NCBI RefSeq assembly: GCF_019968605.1
Contig: NZ_CP082966.1
Coordinates: forward strand, 3,957,501 to 4,021,500
From: Polaribacter litorisediminis
GTDB taxonomy: Bacteria > Bacteroidota > Bacteroidia > Flavobacteriales > Flavobacteriaceae
Reading direction: 5' to 3'
Length of the DNA: 64,000 bases
This document shows, one piece after another, positions 34,460 to 48,398 of the stretch. Under the pieces are notes generated by a model. The model made no database searches, had not been told where the DNA came from, and worked only from the letters and a program-made list of their open reading frames with translations. Every line of letters starts with the position of its first letter. Position 1 is the stretch's first letter. The position numbers and the translations under genes are program-made.

Positions 34460-36769
34460 ATGAGACTTAAATTTACTTTATGTACCTTTTTACTTATTTC
34501 TGTATACTCTTTTAGTCAAGAACTTATTTGGAGTGAAAGTGCTAAAGATACAGATTTTTTTAACGAACTAAATTGGAAAGATACAAATACGAACAATGCT
34601 CCTGAAACAGGAACTATAGATCCTAACAAACCAATTAATGTAAATTTAAAAATTGAAAACACCAATCAACTAATCATTGCAAACGGAATCATTAGCTTAG
34701 GAACAGGTTCTTTAACCTTAGCAAAAACATCGGTAAAAGCAAATGCAATCTCTGGTGGAAAACTGATCATTAATTCAGAAGGATATTTAGATTTAGAAAA
34801 TGAAAATCCATTACAAGACAATATACAAATCGAATTAAACGATGGAGTTGGTTGGGTGAGAACTAAAAAATTAGATGGGGATACTATAAATTCAAACCAT
34901 ATCAATCAAATTAAAATAAACTTACAACCTGCAATTCATAAAGATAATCTAAGATTAGATAATTATTATTTTGGAGGAACAGTGATTCGTAGCAATGATG
35001 CTTCAACATCTCCTGTAAGCATTTTTGATGCAACTAATTTAATCGGTACTGCTACAAATTTAACTACGGATATTATTTATTCAGGAAACAACATTCCCAA
35101 TAATTTTAATAATAAAACAACTTCTTTCTTATTGAGAAAAGGTTTTATGATTACGCTTGCTGTTGAAGAAGATGGTACAGGAAAAAGTAAAAACTATATG
35201 GCTGTTGAAGAAGATTTAAGCGTAAATCAATTACCTAATTATTTACTAAACAATATTTCGTTTATAAGAATTGTACCATGGAATTGGACTACAAAAAAAG
35301 GAATTGGAGGAAATGAGTTAGGGCTACACAATGGTTGGTTTTACAGATGGAATAACAATGGAGAAAGCACTTTAGACACAGAATATGTACCTATGTCTTG
35401 GGGTGCAGGTGGCGCAAATGATGATGGTGATATTGCCTTATATCAAGGTAAATATAAAGCAACAAACGTCTTAGCATTTAATGAAAGTGACAATTGTAAT
35501 GATCAATCTGGTCAATATAGTAATTTATGTCAAACAGATGTAGCCGTTGGGTTTTATAAGAATTTAATGAAAACAGGTTTGCGCTTGGTTTCGCCAAGTG
35601 GAAGAGAAAATGCGCCTTTCGGATGGTTAAAAGAATTTCATGAAAAAGCCACAGCACAAGATATAAGAATAGATGTTATTGGTGTGCACTGGTACGATTG
35701 GGGTTCTAACCCACAAAATAGTCCCAATGCAAATCCACAAACGGTTTTTAACCGATTTAAAAATTATTTACAAAGAGTGTATGATTTGTATAAATTGCCC
35801 ATTTGGATTACCGAATTCAATGCAAACCCCAACAGAACAACTTCAGTAAATCTGGAATTTATGAAATTGGCGTTACCTTATCTAGAAAGTTTAGATTATG
35901 TAGAGCGTTATGCTTGGTTTCAGCCAAATTCTGATGTTGCAGATTATTACGATACAAATGGTAATTTAACAGAAGTTGGTAATTTTTACAAAAACCAGAT
36001 CTCCAATCCAGCCATAGCATTAAATACATATACAGCTGATAATAATTTAGACATGTACTATACAGAGAATCCTTTTCAAATAGAAAATTTGCTAGAAAAT
36101 GGCAATTTTGAAACAGGAGATTTAACAGGTTGGGACGGTTCTAATCTTGGGATTTTAACAAACGCTAATGCTAATATTTATGCAGGAACAACTTCTGGAA
36201 GAATTCTAGCACAAGCAGGTACTATATTTCAAGAAGTTGCAATAGAAGCTTCATCAACATATGATTTATCACTGTATACAAAATGGTTTGTGAGTCCTAC
36301 TTCACCTATAGAAATTCAAATTTTGAACGCGGTTACTGATGAAAAAATAGCGAGTAAAATGATGACAACAGCAACAGATTGGAATTTAGTGGAACTGTCA
36401 TTTACAGTCCCAGAAAATGTAAGTTCTATTAAATTTTTTGTTGAAAAAGAAGCGTCAAGTCCTGGTTGGTTTATAGATAATGCCTTGTTAAAAAAGAGTT
36501 CATCTTCATTGAGTAATTCAGATTTTGAACTAGAATCAACACTAAATGTATATCCAAATCCTTCTAAAGGGCTTTTTACAATAAAGAGTAACAAACCAAT
36601 ACAATCGTATCAAGTTTATGATCTTCAAGGAAGATTGATTGCTCATAAAAAAAATATAAATACTTTAGATGTTACATTGCAGTTATCTAATAAGGCAAAA
36701 GGTATGTATACTTTACTAATTAAAGATGTGCAGAATCATCAATCGTTTCGAAAACTAATAATCCATTAA
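34460..36769 (+). CDS. Secreted GH128-like hydrolase with CBM and T9SS tail
   Basis: 769 residues. The signal peptide ends at YSFSQ. Residues ~20-250 are a beta-rich N-terminal domain I cannot name. Residues ~270-510 form an Asl1/GH128-type barrel with acid/base Glu342 (LAFNESDNC), GVHWYDWG, and nucleophile Glu452 (IWITEFNANP). Residues ~540-680 are a CBM4/9-like domain (NLLENGNFETGDLTGWDG). Residues ~695-769 are a T9SS sorting domain (VYPNPSKGLFTI). It is probably the secreted or surface endo-acting enzyme of PUL1, first in the right-hand operon. A substrate other than beta-1,3-glucan is possible. Confidence 0.8.
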   Translation: MRLKFTLCTFLLISVYSFSQELIWSESAKDTDFFNELNWKDTNTNNAPETGTIDPNKPINVNLKIENTNQLIIANGIISLGTGSLTLAKTSVKANAISGGKLIINSEGYLDLENENPLQDNIQIELNDGVGWVRTKKLDGDTINSNHINQIKINLQPAIHKDNLRLDNYYFGGTVIRSNDASTSPVSIFDATNLIGTATNLTTDIIYSGNNIPNNFNNKTTSFLLRKGFMITLAVEEDGTGKSKNYMAVEEDLSVNQLPNYLLNNISFIRIVPWNWTTKKGIGGNELGLHNGWFYRWNNNGESTLDTEYVPMSWGAGGANDDGDIALYQGKYKATNVLAFNESDNCNDQSGQYSNLCQTDVAVGFYKNLMKTGLRLVSPSGRENAPFGWLKEFHEKATAQDIRIDVIGVHWYDWGSNPQNSPNANPQTVFNRFKNYLQRVYDLYKLPIWITEFNANPNRTTSVNLEFMKLALPYLESLDYVERYAWFQPNSDVADYYDTNGNLTEVGNFYKNQISNPAIALNTYTADNNLDMYYTENPFQIENLLENGNFETGDLTGWDGSNLGILTNANANIYAGTTSGRILAQAGTIFQEVAIEASSTYDLSLYTKWFVSPTSPIEIQILNAVTDEKIASKMMTTATDWNLVELSFTVPENVSSIKFFVEKEASSPGWFIDNALLKKSSSSLSNSDFELESTLNVYPNPSKGLFTIKSNKPIQSYQVYDLQGRLIAHKKNINTLDVTLQLSNKAKGMYTLLIKDVQNHQSFRKLIIH

Positions 36770-36770
36770 A

Positions 36771-38183
36771 ATGAAAAAAAAACACTATTTATTTGGAAGT
36801 CTATTATTAGCAGTTTTTCTGCTAACATCCTGCAATAAAAAAACGAAAAATAATATAGTTAAAACAAAGCCAAACATCATTTATATTTTAGCAGATGATT
36901 TAGGCTATGGAGATTTAAGTTCTTACGGACAAACAAAATTTACGACGCCAAACATTGATAAGTTGGCAAAAGAAGGACTTTTATTTACACAACATTATGC
37001 AGGATCAACAGTTTGTGCGCCTTCAAGATCTGCTTTAATGACGGGTCTTCATACAGGACACACTCCAATTCGTGGAAATAAAAGATTAGAATTACCCAAA
37101 GAAAGTTTAACCATCGCAGAAGTGTTAAAAGAAAATGGCTACAAAACAGGTGCTTTTGGCAAATGGGGTTTAGGTTCTGCCAATCAAGAAGGTTCTCCTA
37201 TGCGACAAGGTTTTGATGCTTTTTATGGCTATTTAGATCAAAGATTAGCACATCATTATTATCCAAATCATCTTTGGGAAAATGATCAAAAAATAATTTT
37301 AGAAGAAAATCAAGGGTTAGAAAAAGGGCAATATGCACCCAATTTAATTCATAAAAAAGCCCTAACTTTTATAGAGAATCATAAAAGTGAACCTTTCTTT
37401 TTGTATTATCCATCTATAATTCCGCATGCAGAATTATTTGCGCCAGTCGCATATTTAAATCGTTTTAAAGGGAAATTTAATCCAGAAAAATCTTATAAAG
37501 GAGTTGATGATGGCGATTTATATAAAGAAGGAAGATATGGTTCTCAAGAAAATTCACATGCGGCTTTTGTAGCGATGATTACTTTGTTGGATGACCAAGT
37601 GGGTGAACTTGTACAAAAAGTAAAAGATCTTGGTCTGGAGGAAAATACCATTTTCATTTTCACTTCAGACAATGGTCCGCATAAAGAAGCAGGCGCAGAT
37701 CCTAACTATTTTGATAGCAATGGAATTTTAAAAGGAGTTAAAAGAGATTTGTTTGAAGGCGGAATTAGAGTACCTATGATTGCAAAATGGAAAGGAAAAA
37801 TTAAAGAAGGTACTACAACCGATCACATTTCTGCGTTTTGGGATGTTTTTTCAACATTCTCTGAAATTACTGAGAATAAAAAACCAATACAAGTTGACGG
37901 AATTTCATTTTTACCAACCTTATTGGGTGAAAATTTAAAGCAAGAAAAACACGATTATTTGTATTGGGAGTTTCACGAATTACAAGGTCGTCAAGCCATC
38001 AGAAAAGACAATTGGAAGTTGGTAAAATACAATGTAAAAACGAAAGAAAAATTCTTTTTGTATGATTTAAAATCAGATCCAAGTGAAAGTAATAACCTTG
38101 CTGATAAACAACCTGAAAAACTAAAAGAACTGAAAGAAATTTTAGAAAATACCAGAACAGCATCAGAAAATTTCAAATTTTAA
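36771..38183 (+). CDS. Lipoprotein sulfatase (S1 family)
   Basis: 470 residues. The lipobox is VFLLTSCNKK. Motifs are ILADDLGYGDLS, Cys82-Ala-Pro-Ser-Arg, an arylsulfatase-A-like GKWGLG in place of GKWHLG, HAEL, FTSDNGPHKEAG and LFEGGIRVPMIAKW. The His-to-Gly difference in the GKW motif is typical of one sulfatase subgroup. It follows the GH128-like gene by 1 bp. Confidence 0.92.
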   Translation: MKKKHYLFGSLLLAVFLLTSCNKKTKNNIVKTKPNIIYILADDLGYGDLSSYGQTKFTTPNIDKLAKEGLLFTQHYAGSTVCAPSRSALMTGLHTGHTPIRGNKRLELPKESLTIAEVLKENGYKTGAFGKWGLGSANQEGSPMRQGFDAFYGYLDQRLAHHYYPNHLWENDQKIILEENQGLEKGQYAPNLIHKKALTFIENHKSEPFFLYYPSIIPHAELFAPVAYLNRFKGKFNPEKSYKGVDDGDLYKEGRYGSQENSHAAFVAMITLLDDQVGELVQKVKDLGLEENTIFIFTSDNGPHKEAGADPNYFDSNGILKGVKRDLFEGGIRVPMIAKWKGKIKEGTTTDHISAFWDVFSTFSEITENKKPIQVDGISFLPTLLGENLKQEKHDYLYWEFHELQGRQAIRKDNWKLVKYNVKTKEKFFLYDLKSDPSESNNLADKQPEKLKELKEILENTRTASENFKF

Positions 38184-38186
38184 AAT

Positions 38187-39776
38187 ATGATGAATCTAAG
38201 GTACTTTTTAATATTATCAACCTCTTTGTTTTTCTCTTGTAAAGAGAAAAACAAAGAGGTTGAGGCTCCAATAAAACCAAATATTCTTTTTGTTCTAGTA
38301 GATGATTTAGGTATTAAAGACTTAGGTTTTACAGGAAGCACTTATTATGAAACACCAAACATCGACAATTTAGCATCAAAAAGCACCATTTTTACGCAAG
38401 GTTATGCAGGCAGTAGAGTTTGTAGTCCTTCAAGAGCTACCTTAATGACGGGTAAATTTACTGCCAGACATGGCATTACAGATTGGATTGGCGCTAAAAC
38501 TGGTGAGGACTGGAGAGATACAAAAAGGCAAGATAAAATGATGCCTGCCAACTATGTGTGGAGCTTGCCCAAAGAAGACACTACTATTGCAGAGTCTATG
38601 AAAGCGAATGGTTACAAAACTTTTTTTGCCGGCAAATGGCATTTAGGTGAAGAAGGTTCGTATCCAGAAGATCATGGTTTTGATATCAATATTGGTGGTT
38701 TTGAAAGTGGTAGTCCAAGAGGAGGTTATTTTTCACCGTTTAAAAATCCAAAACTAGAAAACAAACAAGATGGAGAGAATCTTTCTATGAGGTTAGCAAA
38801 AGAAACTTCAAATTTTATCAATCAAAATAAAGAAACTCCATTTTTTGCTTTTTTGTCCTTTTATGCAGTGCATGGCCCTATACAAACCAATCAACAAAAG
38901 TGGGAGAAATATAGAGATAAGGCAGAAAATCAAGGTATTCAAGAAAATGGTTTTAAGATGGAGCGAAAATTACCTATTCGTCAAATTCAAGACAATCCTA
39001 TTTATGGTGGTTTGGTAGAAAGTATGGATGATGCAGTTGGAATTGTTTTAAATCAATTAAAAGAATCAGGTTTAGATAAAAATACGATTGTCATTTTTAC
39101 ATCAGATAATGGAGGTGTTTCTTCTGGTGATAATTTTTCAACTTCAAATTTACCATTTAAAGGAGGAAAAGGCTATCAATGGGAAGGTGGTATCAGAGAG
39201 CCTTATTTGATTTATATTCCTTGGAGTACATCAAAACAAAAAACAATTGAGTATCCAGTTACAGGAGCTGATTTTTACCCGACTTTACTAGACTATGCAA
39301 ACATCAATTTAATTCCGAATCAACATCAAGATGGCATCAGTTTAAAACCAATATTAGAGGCAAACCAAACCCCTAAAGAAAGACCTTTATATTGGCATTA
39401 TCCACATTATGGGAATCAAGGAGGTGATCCTTCATCGATCATTAGAAAAGGCGATTGGAAACTTATTCATTATTATGAAGATGATAGCAATGAGTTGTAC
39501 AACTTAAAAAATGATCCTTATGAACAGCAAAATATTGCCACTCAAAATCAAGAAACTACAACAGAATTATACACCCAATTAAAAAATTGGCTTGTAAGTG
39601 TTGATGCAAAATATCCAGAAAAAGATCCCGAATTTGATTCTGAAAAAAGAGCCAACTATGAAAAAATGATTCGTGAAAAACGATTCGTAAATCTTGAAAA
39701 AGAACGAAAAAAAATGCTTTCAAAAGATTTTAGTCCTAATAAAGATTGGTGGGGAAGTAAAGTAACGAAAGAATGA
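38187..39776 (+). CDS. Lipoprotein sulfatase (S1 family)
   Basis: 529 residues. The lipobox is SLFFSCKEK. Motifs are LVDDLGIKDLGFTG, Cys79-Ser-Pro-Ser-Arg, GKWHLGEEG, and FTSDNGGVSSGD. A C-terminal extension rich in Lys and Glu (~465-529) is typical of iduronate-2-sulfatase-like members. It lies 3 bp after the previous sulfatase and overlaps the next gene by 4 bp. The different sulfatases in this PUL probably remove sulfate at different positions. Confidence 0.92.
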   Translation: MMNLRYFLILSTSLFFSCKEKNKEVEAPIKPNILFVLVDDLGIKDLGFTGSTYYETPNIDNLASKSTIFTQGYAGSRVCSPSRATLMTGKFTARHGITDWIGAKTGEDWRDTKRQDKMMPANYVWSLPKEDTTIAESMKANGYKTFFAGKWHLGEEGSYPEDHGFDINIGGFESGSPRGGYFSPFKNPKLENKQDGENLSMRLAKETSNFINQNKETPFFAFLSFYAVHGPIQTNQQKWEKYRDKAENQGIQENGFKMERKLPIRQIQDNPIYGGLVESMDDAVGIVLNQLKESGLDKNTIVIFTSDNGGVSSGDNFSTSNLPFKGGKGYQWEGGIREPYLIYIPWSTSKQKTIEYPVTGADFYPTLLDYANINLIPNQHQDGISLKPILEANQTPKERPLYWHYPHYGNQGGDPSSIIRKGDWKLIHYYEDDSNELYNLKNDPYEQQNIATQNQETTTELYTQLKNWLVSVDAKYPEKDPEFDSEKRANYEKMIREKRFVNLEKERKKMLSKDFSPNKDWWGSKVTKE

Positions 39777-40696
39777 AAATGAAAATAATAATAAATAGGC
39801 TGCTAATTTTAGTTGTAATGGGTTTACAAGGAAATATAAAAGCTCAAAACAAAGAAATAAAAATATGGGAATCAGGTGTTCCTAATACTATTGATGCTGT
39901 TGATTATAAAGAGATTCATGACATCAAACTAGACAGAATAAGTAAGGTAACCCAACCTACCCTTACGGTTTTTAAACCCAAAAATCCAAATGGAACTTCT
40001 ATAGTGATTTTTCCTGGTGGTGGTTATGCTTTTTTAGCTATTTCTAAAGCAGGTTATAAAGTTGCAGAATGGTTGAACTCTCTTGGTATTACAGCTTTTG
40101 TTTTAAAATACAGATTACCAAGCGATGCCATTATGGAAGATAAATCAATTGGGCCTTTGCAAGATGCACAGGAAGCCATACGATACATCAGGCGACATGC
40201 CGAAGAATGGAATTTGGACGCTGATAAAATAGGCGTGATTGGATTTTCAGCTGGGGGTCATTTGGCAGCCACTTTGTCAACGCGTTTTGATGATGAAGTT
40301 TATAAAGTTTCTGACAACACCAGTGCAAAACCTGACTTTTCAATGTTAATTTATCCTGTTATTTCTATGATAGATGACATCACTCATAAAGGTTCAAGAA
40401 ATAAGTTACTTGGGAAATCACCCACAGAAGAAACGAAAATCAAGTTTTCAACTGAAAAGCAAGTCAGTACCAAAACACCTCCAACTTTTTTAGCACATGC
40501 CATAGATGATAAAGGCGTGGTAGTTGAAAATAGTCTTCAATATTTACTAGCTTTAAAGCAAAACCAAATTCCTGCTGAGCTACATGTCTATCAAAATGGA
40601 GGACACGGATTTGGTTTGGGAAAAGTAGAAACTAGTGATACCTGGACAATACAATGCGAAGCTTGGCTTCGATTAAATACATTCATAAAACAATAA
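39773..40696 (+). CDS. Secreted carbohydrate esterase-like alpha/beta hydrolase
   Basis: 307 residues. A signal peptide ends near NIKAQ. The BD-FAE/acetyl-xylan-esterase-like fold has the oxyanion HGGG variant FPGGGYAFLA, the nucleophile elbow GFSAGG (Ser159), an Asp in LAHAIDDKGV and the catalytic His in NGGHGFGLG. It probably removes acetyl or other acyl groups from the glycan before hydrolysis. It overlaps the upstream sulfatase by 4 bp, part of the operon. Confidence 0.85.
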   Translation: MKMKIIINRLLILVVMGLQGNIKAQNKEIKIWESGVPNTIDAVDYKEIHDIKLDRISKVTQPTLTVFKPKNPNGTSIVIFPGGGYAFLAISKAGYKVAEWLNSLGITAFVLKYRLPSDAIMEDKSIGPLQDAQEAIRYIRRHAEEWNLDADKIGVIGFSAGGHLAATLSTRFDDEVYKVSDNTSAKPDFSMLIYPVISMIDDITHKGSRNKLLGKSPTEETKIKFSTEKQVSTKTPPTFLAHAIDDKGVVVENSLQYLLALKQNQIPAELHVYQNGGHGFGLGKVETSDTWTIQCEAWLRLNTFIKQ

Positions 40697-44829
<4,133 letters not shown>

Positions 44830-44837
<8 letters not shown>

Positions 44838-45546
44838 CTTACACAAACTCTTAAAATCGGGATTATTAATTTCATTGTTTATATTGGTTTCTTGCCAAGA
44901 AAAAGGAAAACACGTATTTATTCTTTCAGGACAATCTAATATGGTAAGGATGAATCCCAAATTGTCTTTTACTCCTAAGTTAGAAGCTGAGTTTGGAAAA
45001 GAAAATATTATTGTGGTTAAAGACGCTATGGGAGCACAACCAATTTCAAGATGGTATAAAAACTGGAAATCACCTAAAGGAGATTTGGCAAATATTACTG
45101 GTGATTTATATGATAGATTGATGACAAAGGTTTCAGATTCTATTAAAAATCAACAGATAGCATCTATTACATTTATTTGGATGCAAGGTGAACGTGATGC
45201 AAGAATGGAGTTTGCAAGTGTCTATGAAGAAAGTTTACTGGGTATTTATCAGCAATTATCAACCGATTTAAACAGAAGTGACATCAATTTTATCATAGGA
45301 CGATTGAGTGATTTTGACATGGAAAATAAGAAATGGCCTCATTGGACAAAAATTAGAGATATTCAAGAGAAAGTAGGTAATTCAAACTCAAATTTCAAGT
45401 GGGTAAATACGGATGATTTAAACACAGGATTAGACAATAATGGAAAAGAAGTTACAGACGATTTGCATTTATCAGCAGAAGGCTATAAGATTTTAGGAAC
45501 ACGTTTTGCTGAAGAATCTATCAACTTGATTAACAAAAAGGAGTAA
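44830..45546 (+). CDS. SGNH/SASA-type carbohydrate esterase lipoprotein
   Basis: 238 residues. The lipobox is ILVSCQEK. It has the sialate-O-acetylesterase-like SGNH fold: block I LSGQSNM (Ser36 nucleophile), WMQGERDA, and the Asp/His pair in DDLHLSAEGY near the C-terminus. It probably deacetylates the oligosaccharides released by GH16 and GH128-like enzymes. It is the last gene of the right-hand PUL1 operon and is followed by a strong terminator. Confidence 0.85.
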
Positions 45547-45586
45547 AAAAATACACTTTGCGTATCAATTAAACAAAGTGTATTTT
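45547..45586. terminator. Bidirectional intrinsic terminator at PUL1 end
   Basis: The 13-bp stem AAAATACACTTTG / CAAAGTGTATTTT with a 13-nt loop has A-rich and T-rich flanks on the two sides. It serves the + strand enzyme operon and the minus-strand symporter remnant that converge here. Confidence 0.8.
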
Positions 45587-45604
45587 AAATATTTTTTGAT
45601 TCGT

Positions 45605-46556
45605 TTAATTCCAAAATACACTATACAATACTACCAAAATCAGCATAATTGCAAACGAACCAATATTAAATAACGGACTTGTTTTAAACAAGGCTCTTGA
45701 TATGTCAATCCTTTTTTCGTCATCTGCTCCTTTATGTTGAAAGTAACTTACGAATGCAATCACAATCATTGTTAATATCAAAGTATAGCCCATTTGATCC
45801 ATAAACGGCACATCTACAAAAATTGAGCTAGTAGACCATCCTTTAGGTGAAACTTTAAAATACATCGCAATTGGAATAGAAACTAATGCTCCAACGATTG
45901 CTCCTTTGTTGGTTGTTTTCTTCCAGAACAATCCTAGCATAAACACTGCCCAAATTCCTGGACTTACCACACCCGTATATTCTTGAATAAATTGAAATAC
46001 TTGATCTAAATTTCCTAATAAAGGCGCCATAATACATGCGATTAACAAAGCGACACCCGCAGAAATTCTACCCATATTTACTGTGGCCTTATCACTTGCT
46101 GTTTTATTGATGTATTGTTTGTAAATATCCATGGTAAAAATGGTAGAGGTTGAGTTCAACATCGAAGCTAAAGAAGAAACAATAGCTGCGGCTAAAGCTG
46201 CAAACGCAACTCCTTTTAATCCTGTTAGTAAAAATTGTAATAACCATGGATATGCTTTATCGGCTTGTTCTGCACTTGGTAAATTCTCTAAACCAGCCAT
46301 CCCTAATCTTGCCATAATTTCTGGGTCATTGACCATCACATACGCTGCAATTCCAGGAATTACAACAATTAACGGAATTACTAATTTTAAACCAGCTACA
46401 AATAAAATTCCTTTTTGTGCTTCCTTTAAAGATTTTGCAGCTAAAGTTCTTTGAATGATGTATTGATTAAAAACCCCAGTAATATAAATTGGCAACCCAC
46501 ATTCCACCTACAAGAACTGCAATGTCTGGTAAGTTTTTGTATTCTGGATTTGATTT
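45605..46556 (-). pseudogene. Sodium:solute symporter, truncated and frameshifted
   Basis: The C-terminal ~300 residues of an SSS-family symporter (NQYIIQRTLAAKSLKEAQKG, SSLASMLNSTSTIFTMDIYK, PGIWAVFMLGLFWKK). The homology continues upstream in another frame, DIAVLVGGMWVANLYYWGF, and the two join if one base of the A5 run at 46469-46473 (T5 on the coding strand) is removed. Upstream of about 46556 the similarity stops, so roughly the first 250 residues of the protein are missing. A full-length relative would import a sugar with Na+; this one should be inactive. Confidence 0.8.
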
Positions 46557-46579
46557 ATATAACAATCTGTATTGCAAAA

Positions 46580-46729
46580 CGGAATTTTGTGGGTACATAC
46601 CATAAAATTAAAAAGAAGTATCTTCAACTATGCTTAAATGAATTTGTCTACAAACTTATCCGAAGATATTTTGGAGAAAAAATATTTGATAGGCTCGTTA
46701 TAACTAATATTACAGGTTATGACCAATAA
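46580..46729 (+). pseudogene. C-terminal scrap of an ISXO2/IS1595-type transposase
   Basis: The + strand frame reads GTYHKIKKKYLQLCLNEFVY, then KLIRRYFGEKIFDRLVITNI and a stop. This is the typical end of ISXO2-like transposases (HxxVSKKYLQxYLNEFCYKLNRRYFGE). Nothing of the remaining transposase is present. It abuts the broken symporter end, so this insertion probably caused the truncation. It is unlike the C-terminus of the IS at 14598-15566, so it is a separate element. Confidence 0.6.
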
Positions 46730-46992
46730 CGGGTATACAGATATATTATTTCACAAAAATTAGAAACCTCAAAAGTGTAAATTGAAAGCATTTAAAAAAG
46801 TCAGAGCAAACAAAAGAATCGAAAAATAGAAATGACTATTTTGTGTTATGCAATAATATTTTTTTTTCAATCGAAAAATCCCTAAATTGCAATTAGAAAA
46901 TTAAATAAATAATCCGATCTAAACTGAATACGATTTAGAACACGATTTTAAAATAAATAGGGTTGAAAAGGGCAAAAATGAGTGTTTTCCTC
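46730..46992. other. AT-rich spacer, no gene recognised
   Basis: Between the transposase scrap and the tRNA fragment I see no coding frame, strong hairpin or promoter. It is the left flank of the tRNA-derived attachment site. Confidence 0.6.
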
Positions 46993-47037
46993 GAGCTCAT
47001 AACCCAAAGGTCACTGGTTCGAGTCCAGTTCCCGCTA
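46993..47037 (+). tRNA. 3' part of initiator-type tRNA-Met (attachment site)
   Basis: The sequence from GCTCATAACCC to the acceptor end looks like the 3' half of tRNA-fMet: CAT anticodon followed by AACCC, variable region AAAGGTC, a perfect T arm (ACTGG TTCGAGT CCAGT), acceptor TCCCGCT and discriminator A at 47037; no CCA is encoded. The 5' half (acceptor, D arm, 5' side of the anticodon stem) is absent: upstream sequence shows no match. A terminator and an integrase gene follow, as expected for an island end inside a tRNA gene. Confidence 0.65.
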
Positions 47038-47060
47038 CAAGATATAAAGTATTAAAAAGT

Positions 47061-47090
47061 AACGGTTTAGTTTTCCTAAACCGTTTTTTT
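47061..47090 (+). terminator. Intrinsic terminator after tRNA fragment
   Basis: The 10-bp stem AACGGTTTAG / CTAAACCGTT with a 5-nt loop and a T7 tract ends directly at the integrase ATG. It is the natural terminator of the tRNA gene carried with the fragment, and it should insulate the integrase from upstream transcription. Confidence 0.8.
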
Positions 47091-48398
47091 ATGTCTACGT
47101 TAAAGGAATTAATTATCTTCGACGCACAAAGTGAATACGAAAGTGCATACGATTTGTCCAACAAAAGAAACTTTTCCAATCCAAAAATTTACTCAGCCCA
47201 AGGCGATTTAGAAAAACGCTGGTATGTTTATTTTTCATTTCGAGATCCAAATAGTGGAAAGATGAAACGGATTACTCCGTTTTACGGCAATGCCAATCAG
47301 TATAAAACCAAAGAGGACAGACTCTCTGTTTTAGTTACCTATAGAAAAGTGCTATTAAGACTTTTGAAACAAGGCTATAATCCATTTGTAGACAATACTG
47401 AACTTTATGCTCAAAGGACTTCGAAAAAATCGACTAAAAATTCAAAAGGACAAGTCCATAATTCATCAGCTAAGAAATCAAAACCCGGAATTAAAATTAA
47501 GGAAGCATTTGCATTTGGATTAAAGCAAAAAGAAAAGATTGTTAATGCTACTACAAAACGAAGTTATGACAGTCGCGTAAAGATTTTTTTAGAATGGTTA
47601 GATGAAAATTACCCTTTACTGACTGCAATAGAGGAATTAAACAAAAAAGTACTATCTGGTTTTTTAAATGATATTTTAGAAAAAACTAGTGCTCGAAATA
47701 GAAACAATTATCGCACAGATCTGAGCAGTATTATGCAAGTTTTGGAAGATAATGATATGATTCCCCAAAATTTCATTAAAAAAATCCCTGTTTTAAAATC
47801 AATCCCTGAGAGAAACAAAACGTACACAAAAAAAACTCAAGAAGAAATCTTTAAACACTTAGAAACGAAAGACCCCAAGCTGCTGTTATTTATTAAATTT
47901 ATTTCTTACAATTTTTTGCGTCCAATTGAAGTATGTAGATTGAGAGTAGGGGATATCAATTTAAAAGAAAGAACTATTCAATTTAAAGCAAAAAACAGTC
48001 CTTTAAAAACTAAAATTATCCCAGAAATACTATGGGGTGAATTACCAGATTTATCTCAATTAGACAAGGATTTATTATTGTTTACACCCGGTCAAATAGG
48101 AGGAATGTGGGAAACCGAGTTAAGTAACCGAAGAGACTATTTTACAAAGCGATTTAAAAAGGTGGTAAAAGAGCCTTTTGAGTTGGGTAAAGATTATGGA
48201 TTGTATAGCTTCAGGCATACCTATATCACAAAACTGTATAGAAGTTTGGTAAAAGAATCTTCACCCCATACAGCTAAGGGTAAGTTAATGCAAATCACTG
48301 GGCACTCCTCAATGTCAGCATTAGAGAAATACCTGAGAGATATCGATGCAGAATTACCAGAAGATTATTCAGAAATGTTAAAGAATAGCGATGAGTAA
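47091..48398 (+). CDS. Tyrosine-type site-specific integrase (module 2)
   Basis: 435 residues. The N-terminal arm-binding part carries the pattern IYSAQGDLEKRWYVYFSFRD. The SAM-like core-binding domain is at ~135-235 and the catalytic domain at ~245-425: Arg277 (FLRPIEVCRLRVGD), a Lys in the beta-hairpin (~299-307), box II YSFRHTY with Arg375 and Tyr at the usual first His position, His405 (ITGHSS), and nucleophile Tyr414 (LEKYLRDID). It lies directly after a tRNA-Met fragment, its probable target. It overlaps the partner gene by 8 bp. Confidence 0.9.
   Translation: MSTLKELIIFDAQSEYESAYDLSNKRNFSNPKIYSAQGDLEKRWYVYFSFRDPNSGKMKRITPFYGNANQYKTKEDRLSVLVTYRKVLLRLLKQGYNPFVDNTELYAQRTSKKSTKNSKGQVHNSSAKKSKPGIKIKEAFAFGLKQKEKIVNATTKRSYDSRVKIFLEWLDENYPLLTAIEELNKKVLSGFLNDILEKTSARNRNNYRTDLSSIMQVLEDNDMIPQNFIKKIPVLKSIPERNKTYTKKTQEEIFKHLETKDPKLLLFIKFISYNFLRPIEVCRLRVGDINLKERTIQFKAKNSPLKTKIIPEILWGELPDLSQLDKDLLLFTPGQIGGMWETELSNRRDYFTKRFKKVVKEPFELGKDYGLYSFRHTYITKLYRSLVKESSPHTAKGKLMQITGHSSMSALEKYLRDIDAELPEDYSEMLKNSDE

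Noticed and set aside
46451..46579. Upstream part of the + strand ORF that ends in the transposase scrap
   Set aside because: This part is the complement of the symporter gene. Only the segment after about 46580 resembles a transposase.
46997..47179. Minus-strand 60-codon ORF ending VAGTGLEPVTFGL
   Set aside because: It is antisense to the tRNA fragment and the start of the integrase gene. The GTGLEPVTFG peptide is the usual artefact of translating the complement of a tRNA T arm.
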